A model generated the notes under the pieces. It did not search any database. It had not been told where the DNA came from and saw only the letters and a program-made list of their open reading frames with translations. Positions 21,889 through 32,715 of a DNA stretch of 64,000 nt are shown in pieces (the first letter of the stretch is position 1; each line of letters starts with the position of its first letter). Origin of the DNA: Dasypus novemcinctus (taxonomy: Eukaryota > Chordata > Mammalia > Cingulata > Dasypodidae); contig NC_080680.1 in the NCBI RefSeq assembly GCF_030445035.2, forward strand, positions 45,893,212 through 45,957,211, written 5' to 3'. Both the position numbers and the translations under genes were made by a program.

Positions 21889-23410
21889 GAATTTGGTCCA
21901 GGAGTGGGGCAGTGCTTTTGCAATTACCAAAATCCTGGAATGGTTTTATAAATGGGTAAGGGGTATTTTGGGGAGGAATTGTGAGATGCTTGATGGAAAA
22001 GACCTAGATTGAGTTGAAAAGACTGTTGATAGCAATATGGATGCTAAAGAGACTTTCTTTGTTGCCTTAGAAGTAAATGATGAAACTATTATTGGAAACT
22101 GGAGGAAAGGCAATCCATGTTTTCAAGTTGCAGAGAACTTATCAAAATTAACTCCTGGTGTTTTATGGAAGGCAGATTTTTGAAAATGGTGAGCCTGGGC
22201 ATTTAGCTGAAGAACTTTCCAAAGTAAACTCAGAGAATGCAGCTTGGCTTCTATTTGCAGATTATAGCTAAATGCTAGATGAGCAAAATAAGATGAGAAC
22301 TGAATTGTTGGGCACAAAGAAAACAGAAAATGATTCTAGAAATTCCAAGCCTCTGTAAATCAAGCTCCCAGATGAAAGTGCCTCATTGGAGAACATAACT
22401 AAACTTGGAACTGGTAAATCAAGATTGAAGTTGCAGTTATGTTGGAAAGACCTGGAAAAATCTTACAGTCTGATGGCTTGGACTCCTGCTTCGTGCATGC
22501 TAAACCAACAAGGTTTATGAGAGAGCTATATGAACAAAACCACTGTCAGCCTGGAATAAAAGGACATAGAAAGGAGAGATTGAAGGGGTAATGACTTCAA
22601 GAGGAAAACCATGGAAGCTGAGATCTGGAATTCAGACATCACCTTGAGCCAAGAGAGGAACCCTACCCATGGGTTCAGAGAGGGTGAGTTTGCCCCAGCA
22701 GTGGAAGAGAGTGGATATTCCTCTCAGATGTTCTGGGAGCAATTTGCTGCCCCAGGGTACAGAGAGGGTAGAGCACATTTCCCAAGAATTAGGGTGGTTA
22801 AGTTCAGCACCCCACAGGTCTGAGAGGGGTCCCCCAAGGTTAGGGAAGGCCAGGTGGTCAACTCATTGTTCTGAGAGGGTTGAGCCTGTATGCCAAAGGT
22901 TAGGGGGAATGTTGTCTTCACATCACTGTCCTAGGGGAGTTAAGATTCTAAACCAAGATTAGGTTAACATGTGGCAATCACCCCAACACTCTTGGAGGGA
23001 GAGGTCTGGAGCTTGGACAACATGCAGATGCTTGATGAGGGTGGAGGCAAGAAAATGGCCTTTGGGCAAGCCTGTGGAAAGGGTGGTTTCCCATAGGACC
23101 CCAAGGAGAAAAAAACATCTTCCTAAGAATGACTCTCAGACTTTGAAATCGAACAGAGGATTCCCTGCAGGACTACAGAACTGTGGGGGAACCGTTACTC
23201 ATGTTTTCCTCCCAGTTTCTCCTTATTGTAATGAAAATGTTTATCCTTTGTCCATTTGTGTACTGGAAGCAGATGAATTGTTTTGTAAGTTTCAGACATC
23301 TATAGCAGATGGGGCTTTGCCCCAAGACAAACTATATTTCTTTAAATTGATCATGATATGATTTAGTACCTGCATTATAACTGATTTAAGGTTTTTTTGA
23401 ATATTGTAAT
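21889..23410 (+). mobile_element. MaLR/ERVL internal region, no 3' LTR seen
   Basis: Begins with the 'TTTGGTCCAGGAGTGGGG' primer-site region and later has 'TCCTTATTGTAATGAAAATG' followed by 'TTTATCCTTTGTCCATTTGT', a hallmark stretch near the 3' end of MaLR internals. It has no significant coding frame, as in other MaLR elements. A matching 3' LTR is absent, so the element is 3'-truncated or was rearranged. Confidence 0.65.
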
Positions 23411-23419
23411 GTCTTTTTG

Positions 23420-24395
23420 GAACTCAGAGGTGGAGACAAAAGGTGCTACATATTGTTTGACTCCATCTATACAAATAAACTAAAGAGGTGGAAACAGAAT
23501 AACAGCTATGTATGGCACAGGAAGCATAGAGAGATTGAGAGGTAAGGGGTAGAGATTTTTTTCTGTTTTTTAAAAAATTACTATTATTAGAATAATGAAA
23601 AAGCTCTAATAATGATTGAAGTAACAAATGTACAAGTATGTGATTACACCCAGTACCACTGACTATGCACTTGGAATGGATTGTATACTTTATTCACATG
23701 TATCATTAAAATTGATTTTTTATGTGATCTACTTATCTTAAAAAAAAAACAATTAAAAAAATTTTTAATTGATTTTAAAAATCCATGGAGGGAAGCAGCT
23801 GTGGCTCAGTCAGTTGGGCTCCCATCTACCATATGGGAGGCCCTGGGTTCGCATCCCAGGGCCTCCTTGTGAAGGCAGGCTCTGAAGGCAGGCTTGCCCG
23901 CACACCACGGAAAGTCACCGGCCCGCAAGCGCTGCAAAGCGCTGCCTGTCCCACAAGTGTGCGGAGAGCTGACTCAGCAAGGTGACACAACAAAAGAGGG
24001 AGACAAACAAGAACACAGAGGAGTGCTCAACAAATGGACACTGAGAGCAGACAGCAAGCAAGCCTCAAGAGGGAGGGGAAATAAATACAGACACAGAAGA
24101 ATGCACAGCGAATAGACACAGAGAGCAGAGAGCATGCAAAAAGTCACAAGGAGGGGATAAAAAAAAATCCATGGAAATACCCTATACTATACAAACAGGG
24201 AACCCTAAGAGAAACCATGGACTTTTATTCATAGTACAATTATCAAAATGCCCTGTCATCAATTGTAACAAATGTTCCACACCAGTGCATAGTGTTGTTG
24301 GTAAGGTGTTTTATGGGAATCCTGTATTTTATGCATGATTGTTCTGTAACCTACAACTTCTCTAATAACAAAAATTAAAATGAAAAAAATTGTTG
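23420..24395 (+). mobile_element. L1 3'-end sequence, split by a SINE
   Basis: 'TATTGTTTGACTCCATCTAT' and 'GGTGGAAACAGAATAACAGC' fit the post-ORF2 part of an L1. Then come 'TTATGTGATCTACTTATCTT' with an A-rich tail and, beyond the SINE, 'TCATCAATTGTAACAAATGT'. At least two L1 3' ends may be joined here. Boundaries are approximate. Confidence 0.55.
23789..24162 (+). mobile_element. DAS-family SINE, divergent body
   Basis: tRNA-like head 'GGGAAGCAGCTGTGGCTCAG' with a clear 'GGGTTCGCATCCC' B-box, then a body unlike the other DAS-III copies ('GTCACCGGCCCGCAAGCGCT'), ending in an A-rich tail. Perfect 12-bp duplication AAAAATCCATGG at 23,777-23,788 and 24,163-24,174. Confidence 0.9.
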
Positions 24396-25555
24396 AGTTA
24401 GTTTTGTGCAGTTTTTCCACCATTCAGTTAAAAATGAACTATGTAGTCATGTATGGGCTACAAAAGACAAATTTGATAATTTCATTGACTTGGCTTACAA
24501 GTTAAATGCTCTTATATTTACCTTTGAAACTGGTATTGCACAATGTAAAGATGAACGGTAAAATTCATGCTAATAATTGAAAGATTTAATATTTCCTTTA
24601 CCTATAATGACATTAAATAGCAAATTAGAAATACCATGACAACCCCACACTTGGTACAAAAAACAAATAAACAACAACAAACCCACCATGACAAAGTCTC
24701 ATGAGAGACTAAGGGAAATAGGAAAAAGCTTTCTATTTTAGGGCACCTGTTTTCTGCTCTTCATGAGGAAGGGGAGTCTTAATGAGTATCTACCACTTGT
24801 CATGTTTTGGTTGGATTAAAGTCTGAACTGTCCTTTAAAAAGTGGAATTAAAAACAGGATCTTTTTCCTCTTACACAAGGAACACAGCCTTGATGGATAT
24901 GAACCAACGTCAGGCAACCTGGCGAGGAGAGAAGGGAGTGTCCCAGCCCAGGAGAAAAGAGCTCTATGGAACCAACGCTTCCACTCAGGGCTTGGCGCAC
25001 GCTGCTGGAGGCAGGAGGGTAGGCATTGACTCATGGATGGATCCTCTACCCCTGATAGGAAAGAGACAGCAAGTCCACCAGCTGCTTCCACCAGGACTGT
25101 CACCAACCACAAGGGCCAGAGGACCCGTCCTGTCGTGGTAACTACCGCCGGGAGAGGACCACAGGGTGAAGTCAGGACGCTAACACAGGGTAGCGAGGCA
25201 CTCAGGGAACATGTAGTGACTCTGCAATTTAAAAAGCACCCAGCATTTGCACCTAAATAACAACTACTATGCTTAAGGAAGTTGCTTTAATCTTAAAATC
25301 TACTAGCTTCAGTCAATTTAGGGGACAGTCTTATGACAAAAGGAAGAAAAGTCTTATTGCAATTTCTATTTGTTTGCAGGGACCCAGATCAGCCAAATTA
25401 GAGGATTTTCCCAAGAAGCCCTAAAAATACCTTCAAGAATTGTGGAAGATGCTGTCGTTATGATAGCTCATCTAATGCTTGAAGGAATCTTGTGCTGTTT
25501 TCCTTATTTCACCTGTATTCTTCCCGTCACCCACCACAGTGGGTGATACCACCCC
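24396..25555. other. Unassigned non-coding sequence, partly CpG-containing
   Basis: No repeat recognised. From 24,880 to 25,200 the sequence is richer in G+C and CpG than its surroundings, with overlapping frames of up to 99 codons on both strands. None resembles a protein I know. Confidence 0.4.
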
Positions 25556-25559
25556 TCGT

Positions 25560-25712
25560 CGTGGTAGAAACTCTACCCTCCTTCCCCAGCCTCTCAAGCA
25601 GTGAATTCCTGAGGGACAAGGATGTGGCTGATATTTCTATCCACCTCAGGGTCCTAGGCAGGGGCTAGCACATATAGGTGCCCCATAAACGTTTGCAGAA
25701 GATAAGAATGTA
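25560..25712 (+). repeat. L2 LINE 3'-end relic
   Basis: 'AATTCCTGAGGGACAAGGAT' (the 'ctccttgagggcaggga' block) followed by 'GGGTCCTAGGCAGGGGCTAG' and 'CACATATAGGTGCCCCATAA', matching the order of the L2 3' end. Confidence 0.7.
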
Positions 25713-25989
25713 GCAGAAAGAAAAACACAAATGGGATTATTCAATACTTCATCTTGCTGTTAGATCCTGCCCCCCAGGGAAGTGACTCCCATTTTCCTAA
25801 ATTCCAAGCACTTGAAAACGTGGGGTTTTTTGATTTATGCAATTTGAAGTACTGCCTGCTTCCATGAAACCGGGCTCTCCTAGCACCATGCTGTGGCCTG
25901 GGGGGTGCAGAATGGCTTTCCCAGACGCCCCTCATCACATACCGCATTCAGTGTGGAATGTGAGGCTTTAGCAGCTTCTGCATCAGCTC

Positions 25990-26155
25990 CTCACAACCTG
26001 AAGGCATATCAGAGTCACCCAGGGAAGTTTGAGGCATCTCAGCCCCCACTTAAGACCTGCCCAGTCAGAATCTCGGGGTGGAGGGAGGATTTTTTTTAAC
26101 TTTTCCACATCATTCTTATATAGTTAATCCATAAACCTGCATTTGAGAACCACTG
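25990..26155 (+). mobile_element. MER5-type hAT relic
   Basis: 'CATATCAGAGTCACCCAGGG' then 'CCCAGTCAGAATCTCGGGGT' and the terminus 'TTTGAGAACCACTG' match a short non-autonomous hAT-Charlie element. The 5' end is degraded. Confidence 0.65.
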
Positions 26156-27200
26156 TTTGGATGACACACTGTCATATTTCTGACAGAGACAGCAAAATTT
26201 ACACAAGAATCAATTTGAATTATATAAAATATGGTGCAAGACCCCCAACTAAATTATCCTTTGGGGCCTAAAAAGACTTCCTAACTCTCAGTATGAATTA
26301 ATGATTTTTCCTTATCTGGGGGAAAACATGAACATTTCAAACTGTGACTACGGAATGATTTATACCACTTGTGTGCATCTTTTTGACACATTTGATACAT
26401 TTCACATCTTGTAATAAATTGAACAGGTAATTGTGATGCTTACAGGTAATATAAACAATCTCTGCCCAAAAGCATATCACTTTTATTTAATTTTGCTACC
26501 AAAGTCCAGAGAAGGACCTGCCTTCTCTGAAACTGCCTGAGTGATATTGCCTTCTGTGTGGATGTCACCACTGCCAGGTACTTCCGCTCAAAGGGAAGTC
26601 ACAAAATGACTTAGAACAACCTCCCTCCTATCAAGCTATGTCCTGGTATAGGCAAAATCCTCTATCCCCAATGCCCTCCTCTACCTACCTTTCCAAAGTG
26701 AAAAGATGGAAGGGGCTGATGATTGACTTTGGCCACTGTGTTCCTTGCTATCCTGAAACTTCCACCTCAGGGCGTATTTCTGAAGAGCCAATACTAGAGC
26801 TAGCACAGACAGAACTTGCAGTCAATTATTGGTCTGTCTCTAAAAGAGCATCTCGCTCCAGTGCATCTTGAAGTTCTTAAGATAGCTAGGCCTCTGCAGG
26901 GAGAGTTCATGCATGGTGTCTGTCTGTCTCCCTGACATCCCTTTCTTGGGAAAGTGCCCCACCTCCCCTACTCTGGGTAATTCTGATGAGGCTGTCAATC
27001 AAGGCTTCTCATCTCCCCCACCTTGGGGAGAAGAATGAATCCTAAATTGGCAGCAGAGCCCTCCCATCTTCTGGATGGGTGCTCACATACACAAAGCAGG
27101 CTTATTAGAGAAAATGTAGATAATACACAAAGGTCCCAGAAATAAATTAGCTACCCTCTGAGAGAACCACTGTAACTCATTTATTGTGCATCACTCTCAT
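26156..27200. other. Unassigned non-coding sequence
   Basis: No recognised element or coding region. A frame at 26,638-26,871 has no recognisable domain. Confidence 0.4.
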
Positions 27201-27202
27201 CA

Positions 27203-27234
27203 ACACATACACACACATACACACACTTGAATAC
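27203..27234 (+). repeat. (CA)n microsatellite
   Basis: Short ACAC/ACAT-rich run in an otherwise ordinary stretch. Confidence 0.8.
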
Positions 27235-27239
27235 ACTGT

Positions 27240-27430
27240 TTCTCAGTCTACTTTTTTTTCTTAACAATTCATCTGGAGTATTTTCCCATGTGAAGAAATG
27301 TTCTTGTGCAACTTGCTGTTTATTATCTGCACAGTGTGGCTTCAAATGATTGTGCCACTCTATCCCCCATTGTTGGACATTTGGGTTGTTTCCAGCATTT
27401 CACTGTTAAAATAATGCTTGGATCACTCTT
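27240..27430 (-). repeat. Possible old L1 fragment
   Basis: 'CATTGTTGGACATTTGGGTT' resembles the reverse complement of the L1 ORF2 stretch encoding the 'KCPSI' neighbourhood (compare 20,700-20,735). Only this segment supports the call. Confidence 0.35.
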
Positions 27431-28115
27431 CTCTGCTTGATCTGAAATGCAAACCCTATCTTCCTTTCCTGACACAAAACACTGTTATTAGTCAGCTGTG
27501 ATTTAGAAAAACTGAATTGAATTTCAAATCCCAGGTTTGAAGGGAAGAGGAGTTTGAATTAAGCCTAATGAAGTACCAATGTCAGTGAGTGACATATTTC
27601 TGCTTTACAAGAAGTGAGGGAGATCTTAATGTTCTGGAAGAACAAACAATCTTTTTTAGAGTGAGAGTGTGTGTAGAAAAAAGGGGTTGATCAAATTGCA
27701 GTATATACAAATTTCCTTTTTACCTTTAATAAAGAATAAGAACAACTTATGTCTATTTTAGAATATAAGGGCAAGGTTGTTTCTCTGTTCATGCTACATT
27801 GGAGTCAAGATTAATCTGCTTTCTGGTGTGTGAATAACACTGCTTTTAATATAAAAAAGGATAAAGCTGCTATACATATTTGTGTACAAAAAAAAAAAAA
27901 TTAACCTGCTTTCTGTTGAGTTCTCTGAATTCCCTGTATCTGACTAATGCTCTCTCTAGGCTGTGCAATGGTACCATCTTGTGGCTGACAAAAGAAGATA
28001 ATCAGAAGACTTGGCTTTCTAGTGTGTGAGGATGAGAAGTAATGAGCTCAGGAGGACAGTAAGCCTGTCTTTAAAGGAATGTTTGCTTTTACATAATAGA
28101 AAGGGCATATGGTAG
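27431..28115. other. Unassigned non-coding sequence
   Basis: Includes a 13-base A run near 27,888. No element is named with confidence. Confidence 0.4.
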
Positions 28116-28119
28116 CTTG

Positions 28120-28436
28120 TTGGCTTTTTAAAAACGTATGTTGACCTGAATGATATTGCAGGGACAGATACAGGAAATTATATATCCTGCCATAACCCAC
28201 TAAATGGACTGGGAGAGAGTGTAAACTACAATGTAAATTATAATTCATGCTGTGTAGCAATGCTCCAAAATGATTTCATCAAATGCAATAAATGTACCAC
28301 ACTAATGAAAGAAGGAAGTTGCTGATATGAGATGAGTGGGGGGTATGGGGAGTGGGGTATATGGGAACCTCTTATATTTTTTAATGTAACATTTTATGTG
28401 ATCTACGTATCTTAAAAAAAAAACAATTAAAAAAAG
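28120..28436 (+). mobile_element. 5'-truncated xenarthran L1 3' end, older subfamily
   Basis: 'CTGAATGATATTGCAGGGAC', 'GGGAGAGAGTGTAAACTACA', 'GGTATATGGGAACCTCTTAT' and 'TTTTTTAATGTAACATTTTA' run parallel to the last 320 bases of the 61.1 kb and 1.8-4.1 kb copies, and an A-rich tail follows. No clear target duplication. Confidence 0.75.
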
Positions 28437-28606
28437 ATGCATGTTATAAAGCAAACGCACACAGAGTTCCCTGTACCCAAACAATATATAATCTGCTGTG
28501 AGTGGGACAGTTTCAAAACCTTTGAAAATAATGTTACTTGAGAGCGAAAAAATGAGTGTCAGGATTTAGCTCTCCTGTTGTGACAGTACTTATAAGAAAC
28601 TTAGGA

Positions 28607-28681
28607 ATGGGGAGCTGGTGTAGCTCAGTGGTTGAGCCCCAGCTTCCCATGTACCAGGCCCTGGCACCCCTCTGCCCCAAA
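28607..28681 (+). mobile_element. Short DAS-I-type SINE
   Basis: 'GGGAGCTGGTGTAGCTCAGT' then 'GGTTGAGCCCCAGCTTCCCA', a tRNA-like head with a minimal A-rich tail. Perfect 13-bp duplication AAGAAACTTAGGA at 28,594-28,606 and 28,682-28,694. Confidence 0.9.
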
Positions 28682-28694
28682 AAGAAACTTAGGA

Positions 28695-28830
28695 GCAGAT
28701 ATTACAATAACCAGTTTCCAGTCCTACCTACAGCTAGATTAGTGACCTTGGGATACTTAACTTCTCAATCTGACTCTCCTTCTGTGAAAGTGAGATAAAA
28801 CATGAGCTGTGAGCTTTACAGGGTTACTGA
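28695..28830 (+). repeat. MIR SINE relic
   Basis: 'TAGTGACCTTGGGATACTTA' and 'ACTCTCCTTCTGTGAAAGTG' followed by 'TACAGGGTTACTGAGATCAC' match the MIR core in plus orientation. The short SINE at 28,607 inserted at its edge. Confidence 0.7.
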
Positions 28831-29176
28831 GATCACAGAAGTGAAAAAATTTTGAAATCTGCTAAAACACAGGACAAAATACCAAACCTTACTTTTACTT
28901 TTTAGAACAGTTGGATTGGCTCTTAGAATTTTTAAAAAATGGTTTAGAACTTGCTAATTAAATGTTCCCTAAATGAGGAACAGAGGGTTTCTTTCAGGGG
29001 AAGATGCTAAGAAGAAAAGAAGTCATCAGGGAAAGGCCCAGAAGGCAAAATTAATCCATCTTATTAGGTGTTAAGCATCTGACGCATTGGGAGGATCTGG
29101 GGAGAGCTTTCAGGGGCCGAAACGGTTTTGCTGGGTAGAGCCTTAGAAAAATTAGTGGAGGACAATATCTGGTTTA
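28831..29176. other. Unassigned non-coding sequence
   Basis: Nothing recognised. Confidence 0.4.
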
Positions 29177-29188
29177 AAATGTGGGTGC

Positions 29189-30061
29189 AGGGAAGCAGAT
29201 TTGGCTCAATGGATAGAGCGTCCACCTACCACATAGGAGAACCAGGGTTCAAACCCAGGGCCTCCTGACCCGTGTGGTGAGCTGGCCCACGCACAGTGCT
29301 GATGTGTGCAAGGAATGCTATGCCACACAGAAGTGTCCCCCACGGAGGGGAGCCCCACGCGCAAGGAGTGCACCCCGCAAGGAGAGCCACCCCATGTGAA
29401 AAAAGTGCAGCCTGCCCAAGAGTGGCACCGCACACACGGAGAGCTGACGCAGCAAGATGAGACACAGATTCCTGGTGCCACTGACAAGAATCCAAGTGGA
29501 CATGAAAAGACACACAGTGAATGGACACAGAGAGCAGACAACTGGGGGTGGGGAGGAGGGGAGAAAAATTAAAAAATAAAAAATAAAATAAATTTAAAAA
29601 ATAAAGTGTTGGGAAGCAGACTTGGTCCAGTGGTTAGGGCGTCCATCTATCACATGGGAGGTCCGCGGTTCAAAACCCTGGCCTCCTTGACCCATGTGGT
29701 GCTGGCCCACGTGCAGTGCTGATGTGCACAAGGAGTGCCCTGCCACTCAGGGGTGACCCTGCGTAGGAGAGCCCCACGCGCAAGGAGTGCGCCCTGTAAG
29801 GAGAGCCACCCAGCACAAAAGAAAGTACAACCTGCCCAGGAATGGTGCTGCGCACATGGAGAGCTGACACAGCAAGATGATGTAATAAAAAGAAACACAG
29901 AGTCTCGTGCCACTGACAAAAACAGAAATGGACAAAGTAGAACACGCAGCAAATAGACAAAGAGAATAGACAACTGGGGCAGGAGGGGGGAAGGGGAGAG
30001 AAATAAGTTAAATAAATAAAAATCTTTTTAAAAAAAAAGTGTTTAAAAATAAAATAAAATG
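29189..30061 (+). mobile_element. DAS-III SINE with a second SINE in its tail
   Basis: The outer copy has its head at 29,190 ('GGGAAGCAGATTTGGCTCAA', then 'AGGGTTCAAACCC') and its body through about 29,555. A 12-bp duplication (AAATGTGGGTGC at 29,177-29,188, AAATATGGGTGC at 30,062-30,073, one mismatch) spans the pair, so the second SINE lies within this element's A-rich tail. Confidence 0.88.
29611..30035 (+). mobile_element. DAS-III SINE nested in the tail of another
   Basis: Head 'GGGAAGCAGACTTGGTCCAG', body with 'GGAGAGCTGACACAGCAAGA', A/T-rich tail. Its own 8-bp duplication AAAGTGTT occurs at 29,603-29,610 and 30,036-30,043. Nesting shows it is the younger of the two. Confidence 0.88.
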
Positions 30062-30147
30062 AAATATGGGTGCTATCTGCTCTCTAAGCATAGGAAATGG
30101 AAGAAATCACAAAAGGAAAGACTAATATATTTCCCCTTATTTATCAT

Positions 30148-30822
30148 TGTATTAGTTAGCCAAAGGGGTGCTAAAGCAAAATACCAGAAATTGGTTTGTT
30201 TTTTTAATGGATATTTATTTAGGGTAGGAGCTTACAGATACCAGGCCATAAAGCATAAGCTATTTCCCTCACCAAAGTCTGTTTTCACGTGTTGGAGCAA
30301 GATGGCTGTTGACATCTGTGAGGATTCAGGTTTCCTGGGTTCCTCTGGGCTCAGCTCCTCTGTTTTCTCCACAAGGTCAGCTGTAGACTATGACACTTTC
30401 TAGGTTTTGCCTCTTTCCACAAACTCAGCTGTAGACTATCAGGTGAATGGCTGTCTCTCTTCCTGGGGTTTCCACCATGTCTAAGGAGCCATCTCTATTC
30501 CTCTGTTCTTCCCCTGACTCAAGCCCTCTCTTCTCAGGACTTGCTTCTCTTTCCTCTGTGGGCTTATTTCCTGGGGCTCCAGCTTAAGACTTCAGCATCA
30601 AACTCCAACATCAAAACTCCAACATCAAAAACGCTCAACTCTGTCCTTTGCTGTGCCTTTTATCTGTGAGTCCCCACCCACCAAGGGGCAGGGACTCAAC
30701 ATCCTACTGACGTGGCCCAATCAAAACCCTAACCATAAATTAATCATGCTCAGGTACAGACCAGTTTACAAACATAATCCAATATCTATTTTTGGAATTC
30801 ATAACTATATCAAACTGCTACA
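30148..30822 (-). mobile_element. Solo MaLR/ERVL LTR
   Basis: Reverse complement of the LTR family at 21,369-21,888. On the plus strand it starts TGTATTAGTTAGCC and ends ACTGCTACA. Flanking 5-mers ATCAT and GTCAT differ at one base, fitting a 5-bp target duplication. No internal region is attached, so it is a solo LTR left by recombination. At 675 bp it is longer than the 520-bp copy, which must lack internal segments. Confidence 0.82.
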
Positions 30823-30929
30823 GTCATTAAACTTCATAAGCCAAAGTTTCGAACACAAAACTGAAAGGCAAGCAAACTTGACTTTTGCAAAGCATTTACA
30901 ATAAATGACAACTGAGCATGTTTTAAAAT

Positions 30930-31240
30930 CCTAATATACCAGTGGGTACAGATGTAAATAGACACCTAATAAAAGAAGAAATACAATTTGCCAAACTATA
31001 TGAAAAAGAAAGCTCAACCTTTTGCAATCAAGTAAATACAACTTTAAAACTATTAGATTATATTTTTAAGCTACCAGAGAGTACTCAGGGCTGGAAAGGG
31101 AGTGTTGAGACATTCATGTATTCCTGATGGAAGCGTAAATGGGTGTGATCTTTATGGAAAGCAATTTGACAATATGCATCAAGGTGCTTATAAATGGGCA
31201 TGTTCTTTGAATCATTGATTTTACTTCTGGAGGCTAAATA
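30930..31240 (+). repeat. Ancient L1 ORF2 fragment
   Basis: 'AATAGACACCTAATAAAAGA' plus 'AGAAATACAATTTGCCAAAC' parallels the L1 ORF2 stretch at 20,320-20,365. 'GGAAAGCAATTTGACAATAT' parallels the later 'tttggcagttcc' stretch. A further piece of the same old element may lie at 31,950-32,120. Confidence 0.65.
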
Positions 31241-31246
31241 ATGCAC

Positions 31247-31388
31247 TGCAGGTTCTGGAGTCAGATCACCCAAGATTGCCTCCCAGCTCCACCACTTACT
31301 AGTTGAATAATTGGAAGAGGAAATAGCTTAACTTCTTTGTCCCTCATCTATAAAATCGGGTCATAACACTGTGAGATTATCTGTCATT
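31247..31388 (+). repeat. MIR SINE relic
   Basis: 'GGTTCTGGAGTCAGATCACC', 'AGCTCCACCACTTACTAGTT' and 'CCTCATCTATAAAATCGGGT' in plus-strand MIR order. A good match for an ancient SINE. Confidence 0.82.
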
Positions 31389-31389
31389 T

Positions 31390-31745
31390 TAACTATATGC
31401 CAGATACAGTACACATATGATCTCATTTAATCCTCAATCTTGGGTTGCCAGGTTTAGAAAATTAAAATACAGAACACACAATTAAATTTGAATTTCAGAT
31501 AAACAAACACATTTTTAGTGTAAGTATAGTCCAAATGTTTCAGATAAGCCATGAATAATGTTCAGTGTAGGTATGGCCCAAATAGTTCAGATAAAAAATG
31601 AATAATTGCATTTGGTACATACTTATTATTTGTTGTTTATCTGAAATTCTAATTTAACTGGGTGTCCTGTATTTTATCCAACAACGCTACATTGATCCTA
31701 TGAAACAGTACAATTATTTTATTTCAAATGTACATATTACATTTG
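31390..31745. repeat. Local duplication, copy A (contains an inverted-repeat DNA element)
   Basis: Runs parallel to 32,716-33,075 with only scattered changes. Its centre is a palindromic element: 'GAATTTCAGATAAAC' near 31,490 and 'TTTATCTGAAATTC' near 31,638 are arms of long inverted repeats, and 'GGGTTGCCAG' is the left terminus. Both copies also share the flanking 'TATGCCAGATACAGTACACA' and 'ATCCTATGAAA' sequence, so the whole block was duplicated rather than only the transposon. Confidence 0.82.
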
Positions 31746-32127
31746 TAAATGTAAACCATCTAGAATATGCCTCGTAGGCACATTGTAAGATTGTATAAAT
31801 ATTATTCTTATTATTTTCATTATTTTAATTGTCTAGCAATAATCTGAAAAGGGAATTTGTTTAGAAAATATTTGCTGACCTGTCTTTTTGGTTGGGCAGT
31901 GGAGAACAAAGCAGTCAGGATCTCTGATCCAAGTTGCGTATAATACAGATGCAAAAAAATGCTTAGTTGGTCATTTCAATATTATTTATAGTAACAATAA
32001 TTAGAAAAAACATTAACATTCAAAAATATAGTTCTATAAAGTAAATTATTTTAATCGTACTGTAGACTATGCGGTCAGTAAAAATTATGTTCATGAAGCT
32101 CAATTTCTTCTTGTGTTATCAGTCATT
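31746..32127. other. AT-rich spacer, possibly old L1
   Basis: 31,950-32,120 resembles the end of L1 ORF2 ('CAATATTATTTATAGTAACA'), otherwise unassigned. Confidence 0.4.
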
Positions 32128-32142
32128 AAGAAAATCAGACTG

Positions 32143-32573
32143 GGAAGTGGACTTGGCCCAATGGATAGGGCATCCGCCTACCACATGGGAGGTCCACGGT
32201 TCAAACCCCGGGCTTCCTTGACCCATGTGGAGCTGGCGCATGAGCAGTGCTGATGCAAGCAAGGAGTGCCCTGCCATGCAGGGGTGCCCCTGCATAAGGG
32301 AGCCCCACACACAAGGAGTGCACCCTGTAAGGAGAGCGGCCCAGTGCAAAAGAAAGTGCAGCCTACCCAGGAATGGTGCCGCACACACAGAGAGCTGACA
32401 CAACAAGATGACGCAACCAAAAGAAACACAGATTCCCAGTGCCACTGATAAGATAGAAAGCAGTAACAGAACACACAGCAAATGGACACAGAGAGCAGAC
32501 AACTCGGGGGGGGTGGGGGGAGGAGAGAAATAGAAATAAATAAATAAATAAATAAATCTTGTTTAAAAAAGAA
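32143..32573 (+). mobile_element. DAS-III SINE
   Basis: Head 'GGAAGTGGACTTGGCCCAAT', 'GGTTCAAACCCCGGG' B-box, full body and A/T-rich tail. Perfect 15-bp duplication AAGAAAATCAGACTG at 32,128-32,142 and 32,574-32,588. Minus-strand frames of up to 151 codons across it are shadows. Confidence 0.95.
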
Positions 32574-32715
32574 AAGAAAATCAGACTGATCATGAATACA
32601 AGAGAGCTTTGGAAATGGTGAGGTGATATACAAATGCTAATCATTATCATTTGCAAGGGTCCACAGAAATTCAATTATGAAAATAATTTCAATGATTTTA
32701 ATGAACATTTTTTGA

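Noticed and set aside
29190..29260. tRNA genes suggested by A-box/B-box motifs in SINE heads
   Set aside because: The heads continue into SINE bodies with target duplications, lack cloverleaf pairing and 3' acceptor ends, and occur in many copies.
32178..32633. 151-codon minus-strand frame, and similar 100-145 codon minus frames at 19.6-20.1, 29.2-29.97, 35.4-35.8 and 55.8-56.2 kb
   Set aside because: All are antisense readings of DAS-III SINE bodies. They recur because the SINE recurs and change frame between copies.
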